Shown piece after piece: positions 1-9,214 of a stretch of DNA of 64,000 nt. The first letter of the stretch is position 1; each line of letters opens with the position of its first letter. Source of the stretch: Clostridium sp. JN-9 (lineage in GTDB: Bacteria > Bacillota > Clostridia > Clostridiales > Clostridiaceae); NCBI RefSeq assembly GCF_004103695.1, contig NZ_CP035280.1:1364001-1428000 (forward strand), in the 5' to 3' direction. The notes under the pieces are model-generated. The model ran no database searches and was not told the DNA's origin. It worked only from the letters and a program-made list of their open reading frames with translations. The position numbers and the translations under genes were made by a program.

Positions 1-777
1 GCAGCAATAGTTATTTTACCAATGCTTATAACTTTATTTGCATCCTTTAAAACACTGCCTCAGATTGGAGCTGAATCAGCACTTAAGCCGCCATCTGTCC
101 TTAATCTTGACAATTATAAAGATGTTATTAAGAACAATCATGTTTTTACAGGATTAAAAAACTCAACCATATTAGTGGTAGTATCAGTAGTTTTAAATTC
201 CTTGCTAAGTACAATGGTAGCTTACTGTTTAACAAGATTTAATTTTAAGCTGAAAAAGGTATATCTTGCTGTTTTCTTAATAGGAATGGTAATTCCAGGT
301 ACAGTTACTGAAATATCAAGATTCGGAATTATGGTTAATCTTCATGTTTATGATACTCTTTTAGCACCAATACTCATTTATGCAGGGGCAGATTTAATGC
401 AGATATATATTTATAATCAATTTTTATCACAGATTCCAGTTTCAATAGATGAAAGTGCTATGATGGATGGAGCATCATATTTCACAATATATTGGAAGAT
501 AATATTTCCTATGGTTGTACCAGCTACAGCTACACTGGGAATACTGAAGGCGGTAGATGTGTTAAATGATATGTATATTCCATTCCTATATATGCCAGGT
601 GCAAACCATAAAACTCTAAGCACTATGCTTTTTGCCTGCATACAGGATCCAAGGACTTCCTCAATTCCAAAGCTTAGTGCGGCAGCAGTTATAGTTATGA
701 TTCCAACACTTCTGATATACTTTATATTTCAAAAGTTTATATTTAGCGGCATAGCAGCAGGTGCTGTAAAAGAATAG
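1..777 (+). CDS. Sugar ABC transporter permease, MalG-like (5' end outside window)
   Basis: This is the inner-membrane permease of a carbohydrate ABC importer. The reading frame is open from base 1, so the start lies upstream of the window. Several hydrophobic segments are visible, and the EAA-type cytoplasmic loop (DESAMMDGASYFTIYWKI) that docks the ATPase lies in the second half. It sits 23 bases upstream of a GH112 phosphorylase gene, so I infer that it imports galacto-N-biose, lacto-N-biose or a related host-glycan disaccharide. The partner permease and the binding protein are presumably just upstream, and the ATPase may be a shared MsmK-type protein. The family is secure; the substrate is inferred from context only. 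Confidence 0.9.
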   Translation, partial: AAIVILPMLITLFASFKTLPQIGAESALKPPSVLNLDNYKDVIKNNHVFTGLKNSTILVVVSVVLNSLLSTMVAYCLTRFNFKLKKVYLAVFLIGMVIPGTVTEISRFGIMVNLHVYDTLLAPILIYAGADLMQIYIYNQFLSQIPVSIDESAMMDGASYFTIYWKIIFPMVVPATATLGILKAVDVLNDMYIPFLYMPGANHKTLSTMLFACIQDPRTSSIPKLSAAAVIVMIPTLLIYFIFQKFIFSGIAAGAVKE

Positions 778-800
778 TTCTTAATAGGAGGAGTTCATGT

Positions 801-2966
801 ATGGAAACTTTAAATAAAGGCAGATTTACTATGCCGGCAGAAGCAGGTATTGATAATGAAGTTAAAAAACTTATAGCAAAATGGGGTGCAGATGCCATCA
901 GAAATAGTGATGGAACTGTGCTTCCAGATGAATTAATGGATATGGCAGTTAAAGTTTATACAACATATTTAACTGTAAGAAATGATCAAAAGTGGGCCTA
1001 TTCCCATAAAAATCAGTTACAGATGCAGTACTTAATGTCTAAACATAATATTGCAGTAAAAGACACATTGGACATAACACCTTTAGAAGGATATTTTCAC
1101 AGGCAATTTGAAATTGATAAAAATCATGATTTTAAAAGATATTGGGAAGTAATAGACAGATCTACAGGTGAGGTTCTGAATGAAAGCAGCTGGTATTTTG
1201 ACAGTGACAGGGAAACAGTAGTCATCACAAATGTTAAAAGATGGCACAGATATACAGTAAGCTTTTTAGCATATCAGGTATGGGACACAACTCAAATGTA
1301 TAATCATTTGACAAATAATTGGACTACACCTCCTGAGATGCCTTATGATGCAATTCATGAAGAAACCAGAGAACATATATTTAACTATTTGGAAAACTGG
1401 CTAAAAGAAAATCCAAGTGTAGATGTAGTGAGGTTTACCACATTTTTCTATCACTTTACTATAGCCTATAATGACAAAGCTAAGGAAAAATTTGTTGACT
1501 GGTTTGGTTATAGTGCAAGCGTCAGCCCTGAGGCAATAGATGAATTTGAAAAGGTAAAAGGCTATAAGCCCAGAGCAGAAGTTTTTGTTGATGAAGGATA
1601 CTATAATACTCCATTTAGAGTGCCTTCTAAGGAATTTTTAGACTGGATGGATTTTGTCCAGGGATTTGTGGCTGAAAATGCTAAAAAGTGTGTGGATTTA
1701 TGCCACAGCTATGGAAAAGAAGCTATGATGTTCTTAGGTGACAACTGGATTGGGACAGAACCTTATGGAGATTATTTTGAAAAAATCGGAGTGGATTCTG
1801 TAGTAGGTTCTGTAGGAAGCGGTGCAACCTTAAGACTGATTTCAGATATTCCTCATGTTAAATATACAGAGGGAAGATTCCTTCCATACTTCTTTCCGGA
1901 TACCTTTTATGAAGGTGGAAATCCTACAAAAGAAGCTGTGGAGAATTGGGTACAAGCTAGAAGAGCCATACTAAGAAAACCAGTGGATAGAATGGGATAT
2001 GGAGGATATTTAAGCCTTGCTCTTAAATTCCCTGATTTTGTAGATAAGGTAGAAGAAATTGCCAATGAATTCAGAGAAATCCATAATAAAATGAATGGGA
2101 CAAAAGCTTATACTGGAAGATTCAAGGTGGCTGTTCTCAATGTCTGGGGAAAGCTGAGAAGCTGGCAGTGCAACATGGTTGCCCATGCGTTATGGTACAA
2201 GAAAATATACTCTTATGTAGGAGTGTTAGAATGCTTAAGCGGAATGCCTTTGGATGTAGTATTCATGAGCTTTGATGATATAAAGAAAAATGGCATACCA
2301 GATGATATAGGTGTGATTATTAATGCTGGTGATGCTGGAACAGCCTGGTCAGGGCACAATTATTGGATAGATGATGATGTTACAGGTAAAATCAGACAAT
2401 GGGTATATAATGGCGGAGGCTTCATTGGAGTAGGAGAGCCCACAGCATACCAGCATCAGGGAAGGTACTTTCAGCTGTCAGATATATTAGGTGTAGACAG
2501 AGAAATGGGATACACATTAAGCTGTACAAGGCATGATAAGGCTTATGAGGGGAAGCACTTTATCCTTGAAGATCAAAATTCAGAAATAAACTTTGGTGAA
2601 GGAATGAAGTATGTATATGCCACTTCGGAAAGCACTAAGATTCTTTCAATGGACAAAGATGATATAAATCTTTCTGTAAATGAATTTGGTAATGGCAGAG
2701 CAGTATACATTTCAGGACTTCCATATACACCAGAAAATGTGAGATTACTACTTAGATCAATTTACTTTGCAGCATCAAGAGAAGAAGAGATGTTTAACTG
2801 GTATACATCAAATTGTAATACAGAGTGCGCAGCATATCTGGACACAGGAAATGCAGCAGTTATAAATAACTCAGATAAAGATCAGGAAACAGAACTTTAT
2901 ATGGATAAAAATAATACTATAAAGTTAATTCTTAAGCCATATGAAATAAAATGGCTGAATATTTAA
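801..2966 (+). CDS. 1,3-beta-galactosyl-N-acetylhexosamine phosphorylase (GH112)
   Basis: This cytoplasmic enzyme cleaves galacto-N-biose or lacto-N-biose with phosphate to give alpha-galactose-1-phosphate and GalNAc or GlcNAc. At 721 aa it has the usual family length. The N-terminus (GRFTMPAEAGIDNEVKKL, then WGADAIRNSDGTVLPDE) is characteristic of GH112. The motif LGDNWIGTEPYG carries Asp314, at the place where the family proton donor is expected. A GGAGG ribosome binding site at about 788 supports the ATG at 801. GH42, GalE and NahK-like genes follow in the same operon. From sequence alone I cannot tell whether the galacto- or the lacto- form is preferred, or whether this is a galactosyl-rhamnose phosphorylase variant, but the NahK neighbour favours HexNAc. 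Confidence 0.92.
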   Translation: METLNKGRFTMPAEAGIDNEVKKLIAKWGADAIRNSDGTVLPDELMDMAVKVYTTYLTVRNDQKWAYSHKNQLQMQYLMSKHNIAVKDTLDITPLEGYFHRQFEIDKNHDFKRYWEVIDRSTGEVLNESSWYFDSDRETVVITNVKRWHRYTVSFLAYQVWDTTQMYNHLTNNWTTPPEMPYDAIHEETREHIFNYLENWLKENPSVDVVRFTTFFYHFTIAYNDKAKEKFVDWFGYSASVSPEAIDEFEKVKGYKPRAEVFVDEGYYNTPFRVPSKEFLDWMDFVQGFVAENAKKCVDLCHSYGKEAMMFLGDNWIGTEPYGDYFEKIGVDSVVGSVGSGATLRLISDIPHVKYTEGRFLPYFFPDTFYEGGNPTKEAVENWVQARRAILRKPVDRMGYGGYLSLALKFPDFVDKVEEIANEFREIHNKMNGTKAYTGRFKVAVLNVWGKLRSWQCNMVAHALWYKKIYSYVGVLECLSGMPLDVVFMSFDDIKKNGIPDDIGVIINAGDAGTAWSGHNYWIDDDVTGKIRQWVYNGGGFIGVGEPTAYQHQGRYFQLSDILGVDREMGYTLSCTRHDKAYEGKHFILEDQNSEINFGEGMKYVYATSESTKILSMDKDDINLSVNEFGNGRAVYISGLPYTPENVRLLLRSIYFAASREEEMFNWYTSNCNTECAAYLDTGNAAVINNSDKDQETELYMDKNNTIKLILKPYEIKWLNI

Positions 2967-2987
2967 AAAGCATAAGGAGAAATTTTT

Positions 2988-5042
2988 ATGATAAATGATA
3001 AAATTAAAGGCTTTTTCTATGGTGCAGATTATAATCCAGATCAATGGAGCGAAGAAACATGGATAGAAGATATAAGACAAATGAAAATACATGGAGTAAA
3101 TGTTGTAACACTGCCTGTATTTTCATGGGCAAAGCTGCAGCCAAGTGAGAATGAATTTGATTTTTCCTGGCTTGATAAAATAGTAAATCTTTTATATGAA
3201 AATGGAATATATGTTAATATGGCAACTCCAACGGCTGCTCAGCCTGCCTGGATGGATAAAAAATATCCTGAAATCACAAGAACAGATATAAATGGCCATA
3301 AACGTAAGCATGGGGGCAGAGTGAATTTTTGCCCTAACAGCCCTGAATACAGAAGACTTTCTAAATCTATAGCATCAAAAATGGCTGAACACTATAAGGA
3401 TAATCCAGCAATTGTTTTGTGGCATGTTAACAATGAATATGGAGCTTACTGTTATTGTGAAAATTGCAGACAAGCTTTTATAAAATGGTTAAAAAATAAG
3501 TATATAAACTTAGAAAACCTGAATAAATGCTGGTATACAAGCTTTTGGGGTCATACAATATATGACTTTGATGAAATTGAAGTGCCATCTGCTTTAACAG
3601 AAATATTACCGGGAGCATTAGCAGGAAGGGACGGAACTTATTTTCAGCCCATAGCAATAGACTATAAAAGATTTATGTCTGACAGTTTATTAGAATGCTT
3701 TAAAGGAGAAGCTTTGGAAATAAGAAAATATCATAAAGATACACCTATAACTACCAACATATGGAGTGTAAGCCATGAGTTGGACTTATTTAGATGGGGA
3801 GAACAATGTGATATTGCTTCCTGGGACAGTTATCCATCAAATAAGGATCATCCAAGCTTAATTGCCTTTAAGCATGATGTTATAAGAGGATTAAAAAAAG
3901 GCAAACCCTTTTTATTAATGGAGCAGACACCAAGTCAGCAGAACTGGCAGCCCTATAATGCTCAAAAGAGACCAGGGGTAATGAGGCTGTTAAGTTATCA
4001 ATGTATAGCACATGGCGCTGATGGAATAATGTTTTTCCAGTGGAGGCAGTCACTTGGAGCCTGTGAAAAATATCATGCTGCCATGGTGCCTCATGTTGGA
4101 CATGAAAATACAAGAATTGGAATAGAACTCACTCAGTTAGGAATGGAATTAAGGAGCCTTCAGGATAAAATCATTGATTCTAAAACTGAATCAGAGATAG
4201 CTTTCATTATGGATTGGCCTAATTGGTGGGGAGTTGAATATTCCAGCGGCCCCAGTGTGGATTTAACATATATTGATAGAATTATGAAATACTACAGAGC
4301 ACTATATGATTTACATATTTCTGTAGATATAGTTGAACCTACAGCAGATTTATCAAAATATAAAATAGTAATTGCCCCTGTTTTATATATGGTTAGTGAT
4401 GAATCCATAGCAAACATAGAAAAATTCGTAAGTGATGGAGGTACATTTATAACAACATTCTTCAGCGGCATTGTGGATGAAAATGATATTGTGAGATCTG
4501 GGGGATATCCAGGTGCCTTTAGGAAACTTCTTGGAATATGGGTAGAAGAAGTGGATGCATTGTATCCTGAAATGAAAAATGGAATAAAGACAGGAAAACA
4601 GATGGATACAAGTGAAAAAAGCTATGAATGCAAACTTATATGTGAGGTGCTTCATAGTGAAAATGCTGCTGTACTTGGAACCTTCACAGAAGACTATTAT
4701 AAAGGCTTTCCTGCTATAACAGAAAATGCTTATGGAAAAGGAAAAGCTGTATATGTGGCATCGGAACCAGAGGATGATTTAATAAAAGTTTTATTAGAAA
4801 AATATTGCAAAGAGAAGAATATCCAGCCTATTATTAAAACTAATGCTGATGTAGAGATAACAAGAAGAGTAAAGGATAACAATGAATATATATTTATATT
4901 AAATCACAGCAGCTGTGTGCAAAAGATATCACTTCAGGAAAAAACATATATTAATTTGCTTAATGGTGATATATTAAAAAATGAAATTGAAATTGAATCA
5001 AAGGAAGTATTGATCTTAAATGATTCAATAGTAAATTCATAA
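2988..5042 (+). CDS. Beta-galactosidase, GH42
   Basis: This 684-aa glycoside hydrolase hydrolyses terminal beta-galactosides. The N-terminus (FFYGADYNPDQW, then FSWAKLQPSENEFDF) is typical of GH42. WHVNNEYG supplies the acid/base Glu150 and LLMEQTPS the nucleophile Glu312. A cysteine cluster (CYCENCRQ) just after the acid/base motif looks like part of the zinc site seen in many GH42 enzymes. A trimerisation domain resembling a glutamine-amidotransferase fold follows, and then a small C-terminal beta domain. No signal peptide is visible, so it is cytoplasmic. It begins 21 bases after the phosphorylase gene and probably trims longer beta-galactosides brought in by the same transporter. Confidence 0.95.
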   Translation: MINDKIKGFFYGADYNPDQWSEETWIEDIRQMKIHGVNVVTLPVFSWAKLQPSENEFDFSWLDKIVNLLYENGIYVNMATPTAAQPAWMDKKYPEITRTDINGHKRKHGGRVNFCPNSPEYRRLSKSIASKMAEHYKDNPAIVLWHVNNEYGAYCYCENCRQAFIKWLKNKYINLENLNKCWYTSFWGHTIYDFDEIEVPSALTEILPGALAGRDGTYFQPIAIDYKRFMSDSLLECFKGEALEIRKYHKDTPITTNIWSVSHELDLFRWGEQCDIASWDSYPSNKDHPSLIAFKHDVIRGLKKGKPFLLMEQTPSQQNWQPYNAQKRPGVMRLLSYQCIAHGADGIMFFQWRQSLGACEKYHAAMVPHVGHENTRIGIELTQLGMELRSLQDKIIDSKTESEIAFIMDWPNWWGVEYSSGPSVDLTYIDRIMKYYRALYDLHISVDIVEPTADLSKYKIVIAPVLYMVSDESIANIEKFVSDGGTFITTFFSGIVDENDIVRSGGYPGAFRKLLGIWVEEVDALYPEMKNGIKTGKQMDTSEKSYECKLICEVLHSENAAVLGTFTEDYYKGFPAITENAYGKGKAVYVASEPEDDLIKVLLEKYCKEKNIQPIIKTNADVEITRRVKDNNEYIFILNHSSCVQKISLQEKTYINLLNGDILKNEIEIESKEVLILNDSIVNS

Positions 5043-5067
5043 TTTAGTATAAAAACATTTTAGGGGG

Positions 5068-5994
5068 ATGGTTAAAATTAATAACATTATATGCTTTGAT
5101 ATAGGCGGGACCTTTATAAAATATGGAGTTATTACTGAAGATGGTGGTATATTATGCAAGGATAAAACACCTACACCTAAATCTCTTTGCAAAGTTAATA
5201 TACCAAAAAAGTTATGTGAAATAATAAATAACTTAAAAGAACAATATGGCATTAAATATGCAGGAATAAGTACAGCTGGACAGGTAGATATTCAGAAAGG
5301 AGAAGTAGTAGCTGGAGCTATTAATTTTGCTGACTACAGCGGGGCTAAGCTGGCAGAGGAAATACTAAAAGAAACAGGTGTGAAAGCATTTGCTGAGAAT
5401 GATGTAAATGCTGCTGCACTTGGAGAAATGTGGGTTGGTGCTGCAAAGGATATTGACACTTTTGTCTGCCTTACCTTGGGTACAGGCATTGGAGGGGCAA
5501 TTGTTATAAACAGAAAACTAATCAGAGGTGTTGGCGGATATGCTGGTGAAGTAGGACATATGACAATAAACTTCAATGGAGAAAAATGTAATTGCGGTTT
5601 CCAGGGATGCTTTGAGAACTATGCCTCTACATCAGCTTTAGTAAAAAAATATAATGAAGCAGTAAAAGCAGAAGATAATCTGTCAAATGGTGAAGAGGTA
5701 ATGCAGAAAGTTCGACAGGGTAATACAATTGCATGCAATATATATAAAGAGTATTTAAATAGCTTAGCAGCTGGTTTAGTAAATTTAACTCATATACTGG
5801 ACCCAGGGACTATAGTTATTGGGGGAGGAATAGCTGCACAGGGAGATAAATTTTTTAATGAGGTTAACAGCTTATTTCAAAAGAAAGTAATGGAGCCTTA
5901 CAGAGGATATACAAAAATAATTAAAGCAGGTCTTAATAATGATGCAGGGTTACTTGGAGCATGTTATATAGTTAAAGACAGGCTGAGTCATTAA
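5068..5994 (+). CDS. ROK family sugar kinase
   Basis: This is a sugar kinase of the ROK family, likely phosphorylating a hexose or N-acetylhexosamine released in this pathway. The phosphate-binding motif DIGGTFIKYG lies near the N-terminus, and the zinc-binding motif (CNCGFQGCFENY) lies around residues 173-184. A second glycine-rich ATP-binding segment (IVIGGGIAAQGD) is near the C-terminus. There is no N-terminal helix-turn-helix, so it is a kinase rather than a ROK repressor. The ribosome binding site AGGGGG (5062-5067) directly abuts the ATG at 5068, which is too close for normal initiation. Translation might instead use a rare start codon downstream, such as ATT at 5077, still ahead of the DIGGT motif. 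The exact substrate is unknown. Confidence 0.88.
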   Translation: MVKINNIICFDIGGTFIKYGVITEDGGILCKDKTPTPKSLCKVNIPKKLCEIINNLKEQYGIKYAGISTAGQVDIQKGEVVAGAINFADYSGAKLAEEILKETGVKAFAENDVNAAALGEMWVGAAKDIDTFVCLTLGTGIGGAIVINRKLIRGVGGYAGEVGHMTINFNGEKCNCGFQGCFENYASTSALVKKYNEAVKAEDNLSNGEEVMQKVRQGNTIACNIYKEYLNSLAAGLVNLTHILDPGTIVIGGGIAAQGDKFFNEVNSLFQKKVMEPYRGYTKIIKAGLNNDAGLLGACYIVKDRLSH

Positions 5995-6029
5995 TTTTAA
6001 TCCCGGCAGATTTAAAAGGAGAGATGAAA

Positions 6030-7061
6030 ATGTCAATATTAATTACAGGTGGTGCAGGCTATATAGGCAGCCATACTGCTGTGGAATTACTTGAAAAAGG
6101 TTATGAGATAGTTGTTGTAGACAACCTTATTAATAGCAGTGAAGAATCACTAAATAGAGTAAAAAAAATAACTGGACGAGATTTCAAGTTTTATAAATCT
6201 GATTTACTTGATAAAGAATCTTTAAGAAAAATGTTTAAAGAAAACAATATTGATTCTGTTATACATTTTGCAGCACTAAAGGCTGTAGGAGAATCTGTTT
6301 CCATTCCATTAAGATACTACAATAATAACCTTATGAGTACATTGAATTTATGTGAAGTTATGAATGAATTTAATGTAAAGAAGCTTGTATTCAGTTCATC
6401 GGCAACGGTTTATGGAAATCCAGAAACTGTTCCAATATCTGAGGATTTTCCTCTTAGTGCAACAAATCCGTATGGAAGAACAAAGCTTATGATTGAAGAT
6501 ATTCTCAGGGATTTATATATATCAGATAATAGCTGGAATATAGCTCTGCTTCGTTATTTTAATCCTATTGGTGCCCATAAAAGCGGGCTTATAGGCGAAG
6601 ACCCTAAGGGCATACCTAATAATCTGGTTCCATATATAGCACAGGTTGCATGTGGAAAACTTCACTGTCTGAATGTACTTGGAAGTGATTATCCAACAAA
6701 AGATGGCACAGGAGTAAGGGATTATATTCATGTAGTTGACTTGGCAGAGGGGCATATTAAAGCACTTGAAAAATTAAATTCAAATCCAGGAATACAAGCT
6801 TATAACTTAGGTACAGGCAATGGATATTCAGTGTTAGAAGTAGTACAGGCATATTCTAAGGCCTGCGGCAGGGAAATACCTTGCAAAATAGTAGAAAGAA
6901 GACCTGGAGATGTGGCTTCCTGCTATGCTGACACACAAAAAGCAAAAAAAGATCTGGGATTTACAGCAAAAAGAACAATTGATGACATGTGTAAAGATTC
7001 ATGGAATTGGCAGTCAAATAATCCTAATGGATATGAGGATACAAATAAATATCAGAAGTGA
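6030..7061 (+). CDS. galE: UDP-glucose 4-epimerase
   Basis: GalE interconverts UDP-galactose and UDP-glucose (and often the UDP-HexNAc pair), which lets galactose-1-phosphate made by the GH112 enzyme enter glycolysis. The NAD-binding motif GGAGYIGSH is at the N-terminus. The catalytic pair is Tyr148 and Lys152 (NPYGRTK), and FSSSATVYG and LRYFNPIGAH are also typical. The protein is about 343 aa, as usual. Two in-frame ATGs lie at 6024 and 6030. I chose 6030 because the AAAGGAG site (6016-6022) sits about 7 bases before it, while 6024 almost touches the site. Confidence 0.96.
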   Translation: MSILITGGAGYIGSHTAVELLEKGYEIVVVDNLINSSEESLNRVKKITGRDFKFYKSDLLDKESLRKMFKENNIDSVIHFAALKAVGESVSIPLRYYNNNLMSTLNLCEVMNEFNVKKLVFSSSATVYGNPETVPISEDFPLSATNPYGRTKLMIEDILRDLYISDNSWNIALLRYFNPIGAHKSGLIGEDPKGIPNNLVPYIAQVACGKLHCLNVLGSDYPTKDGTGVRDYIHVVDLAEGHIKALEKLNSNPGIQAYNLGTGNGYSVLEVVQAYSKACGREIPCKIVERRPGDVASCYADTQKAKKDLGFTAKRTIDDMCKDSWNWQSNNPNGYEDTNKYQK

Positions 7062-7074
7062 AAGGAGAATTCTC

Positions 7075-7992
7075 ATGGTAAAACCAACTTTAGTAATAAT
7101 GGCAGCAGGAATGGGAAGCAGATATGGGGGATTAAAGCAAATAGACCCCGTTGGGCCAAATGGCGAGATTATAATGGATTATTCCATCTATGATGCCATA
7201 AAAGCAGGCTTCGGAAAAGTAGTGTTTATAATTAAAAAAGAAATCGAAGATACCTTTCGTGAAACTATAGGAAACAGAATAAGTAAAATTATTGATACTG
7301 ATTATGTATATCAGGAGGTTAATAAGGTACCTTCAAATTTTAAGGTACCGCAAGGCAGAATTAAGCCATGGGGTACAGCTCATGCAGTTTTATGCTGCAA
7401 AGATGTTGTTAATACACCTTTTGCTGTAATAAATGCAGATGATTTCTATGGATCTACATCTTTTGAGGAAATAGGAAGATTTCTTTCTCAGGTTAAGGAT
7501 GATAAAGAGTTTTATAACTATGCTATGGTTGGCTTCAAGCTTGAAAATACTCTTACTGAGCATGGAAGCGTTGCCAGAGGTATATGTAATGTAGATGATG
7601 AAAATTATTTAATTAATATAACTGAAAGAACCCAAATTAAGAAATTTGAAGATGCTGCAAAATATACAGAGGACGGCGAAGACTGGATTGACATTCCAAA
7701 GGGAAGTACAGTTTCAATGAACACCTGGGGATTTACTCCAAGTATATTTGAAGAATTAGAAAAAGGTTTTACAAAATTCCTGGAAGATGATAAGGAAGAT
7801 ATATTAAAGGCTGAGTATTTCCTTCCAAGTGTTGTTGATAATCTTATAGCAGAAGGCAGGGCAAAGGTTAAAGTTATAACTTCCAGGGAACAGTGGCACG
7901 GAGTTACTTACAAAGAAGATAAGCCACATGTTAATAAGGCAATTAATGATCTTATAAACAACGGAGTATATCCAGAAAAGTTATGGAAATAG
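7075..7992 (+). CDS. Sugar-1-phosphate nucleotidyltransferase (NTP transferase)
   Basis: This 305-aa enzyme of the NTP-transferase fold begins with VIMAAGMGSRYGGLKQIDP, the nucleotide-binding signature of sugar-1-phosphate nucleotidyltransferases. NADDFYG is the expected metal-binding region. The start at 7075 follows an AAAGGAG site (7061-7067). The reading frame is open upstream, but that stretch overlaps galE out of frame and is not credible coding sequence. Between galE and a NahK-like kinase, it most likely makes UDP-hexose or UDP-HexNAc from the sugar-1-phosphates of this pathway, the role filled in bifidobacteria by a different uridylyltransferase gene. This role is inferred. It is not GalU, which is encoded separately at 20594-21517. 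Confidence 0.82.
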   Translation: MVKPTLVIMAAGMGSRYGGLKQIDPVGPNGEIIMDYSIYDAIKAGFGKVVFIIKKEIEDTFRETIGNRISKIIDTDYVYQEVNKVPSNFKVPQGRIKPWGTAHAVLCCKDVVNTPFAVINADDFYGSTSFEEIGRFLSQVKDDKEFYNYAMVGFKLENTLTEHGSVARGICNVDDENYLINITERTQIKKFEDAAKYTEDGEDWIDIPKGSTVSMNTWGFTPSIFEELEKGFTKFLEDDKEDILKAEYFLPSVVDNLIAEGRAKVKVITSREQWHGVTYKEDKPHVNKAINDLINNGVYPEKLWK

Positions 7993-8040
7993 ATACTTAA
8001 TTTTAATAAGTGCGGTGCAGGAATACAGGGGGATAAAATA

Positions 8041-9138
8041 ATGGATATTAATGAAATAGTAAAACAATTCAAATTCAGCGGCAGATTTATAAAAGCAGTG
8101 CCATATGGTTTTGGTCATATAAACAGTACTTTTTCAGTTTATTTTGAAAATGAAGATTACTCTATTCATAGATATATTCTTCAAAAAATAAATACTAAGG
8201 TTTTTAAATCACCAGAAGATTTAATGGAAAATATAGAAAATGTAACAGCACACATAAAGAATAAGATAATGGCCAGCGGAGGAAATCCAAATAGAGAATC
8301 ATTAATAATCGTATATACAAAGGATGGAAAAAGCTTTTACAAAAGTGAAAATGGTGACTGCTTTAGGGCTTATATATTTATTGAAAATGCCAAAACTTAT
8401 CAGCTTGTTGAAAACCCAATGCATCTTTATAATTCTGGAAAAGCCTTTGGTAAGTTTCAGCAGCTTCTTTCAGATTTTCCAGCAGAAAAACTGCATGAGA
8501 CTATTCCTGACTTTCATAATACCGTAAAAAGATATGAAACATTTTTAAAATCAGTTGAAAAGGATGTTAAAGGAAGAGCAGCAGAAGTTAAGGATGAAAT
8601 AAAGTTTGTAATGGACAGAGCTGATGACACAAATGTTCTTTTAGATCTTCTTAATGAAAATAAACTGCCACTACGTGTTACCCACAATGATACTAAATTC
8701 AATAATGTATTAATAGATGATATTACAGGAGAAGGCATTTGCATAATAGATTTGGATACAGTTATGCCTGGCCTATCCTTATATGATTTTGGGGATTCCA
8801 TAAGATCTGGAGCTGCCACTGCAGAAGAAGATGATACTGACCTTTCAAAGGTAGGCATAAGTCTTGAATTATTTGAGAATTTTACCAGAGGATTTATAGA
8901 ATCAGCAGGAAAATCACTTACAGACATGGAAATAAAACTTTTACCCTTTAGTGGAAAACTATTAACCTTCGAGTGTGGTATAAGATTCCTTACTGATTAT
9001 TTAGATGGTGATGTTTACTTTAAAATTCACAGAGAAAAACACAACCTTGAAAGAGCAAGAAATCAATTTAAAATGGTAGCTGATATGGAAACAAAGTTCC
9101 AGCAAATGGAGGCTATTGTAAGCAAAGTATGCCAATAA
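8041..9138 (+). CDS. N-acetylhexosamine 1-kinase-like phosphotransferase (NahK-like)
   Basis: This 365-aa protein has the aminoglycoside-phosphotransferase kinase fold. The catalytic motif is HNDTKFNN (His215, Asp217) and the metal-binding motif is IDLDT (Asp237, Asp239). Family members phosphorylate the anomeric hydroxyl of GlcNAc/GalNAc with ATP. That is the step needed for the HexNAc released by the GH112 phosphorylase, so the context fits NahK (LnpB) well. It is the last gene of the sugar operon and is followed directly by a hairpin at 9140-9183. The start at 8041 has a GGGGGA ribosome binding site. A homoserine-kinase-type relative is the main alternative. Confidence 0.87.
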   Translation: MDINEIVKQFKFSGRFIKAVPYGFGHINSTFSVYFENEDYSIHRYILQKINTKVFKSPEDLMENIENVTAHIKNKIMASGGNPNRESLIIVYTKDGKSFYKSENGDCFRAYIFIENAKTYQLVENPMHLYNSGKAFGKFQQLLSDFPAEKLHETIPDFHNTVKRYETFLKSVEKDVKGRAAEVKDEIKFVMDRADDTNVLLDLLNENKLPLRVTHNDTKFNNVLIDDITGEGICIIDLDTVMPGLSLYDFGDSIRSGAATAEEDDTDLSKVGISLELFENFTRGFIESAGKSLTDMEIKLLPFSGKLLTFECGIRFLTDYLDGDVYFKIHREKHNLERARNQFKMVADMETKFQQMEAIVSKVCQ

Positions 9139-9139
9139 T

Positions 9140-9183
9140 GAAATTACCCCTTTGGGAATCTAATTGCCCTTAGGGGTAATTTC
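9140..9183 (+). terminator. Hairpin after the sugar operon, overlapping the next promoter
   Basis: A perfect 12-bp inverted repeat (GAAATTACCCCT at 9140-9151, AGGGGTAATTTC at 9172-9183) begins two bases after the stop codon. The loop is 20 nt. There is no clean T-run after it, so termination may be weak. Its right arm lies within the spacer of the putative promoter of the next gene. Confidence 0.6.
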
Positions 9184-9193
9184 AGTGTATAAT
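9164..9193 (+). promoter_or_regulatory. Putative sigma-A promoter of the MutS-like gene
   Basis: TTGCCC (9164-9169), an 18-bp spacer and TGTATAAT with TATAAT at 9188-9193. Transcription would start near 9200, immediately before the GGAGGTGA ribosome site (9201-9208), giving an unusually short leader. Confidence 0.55.
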
Positions 9194-9214
9194 GATTTCT
9201 GGAGGTGAACATTG

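Noticed and set aside
7061-7075. Longer nucleotidyltransferase starting at 6910
   Set aside because: The extra 55 codons overlap galE in another frame, read as low-quality protein, and would bury the real ribosome site at 7061-7067.
8514-8927. Long minus-strand frame inside the NahK-like gene
   Set aside because: It is an antisense shadow with serine/leucine-rich composition and no ribosome site. Similar shadows at 27747-28289, 48923-49396 and 59187-59660 were dropped for the same reason.
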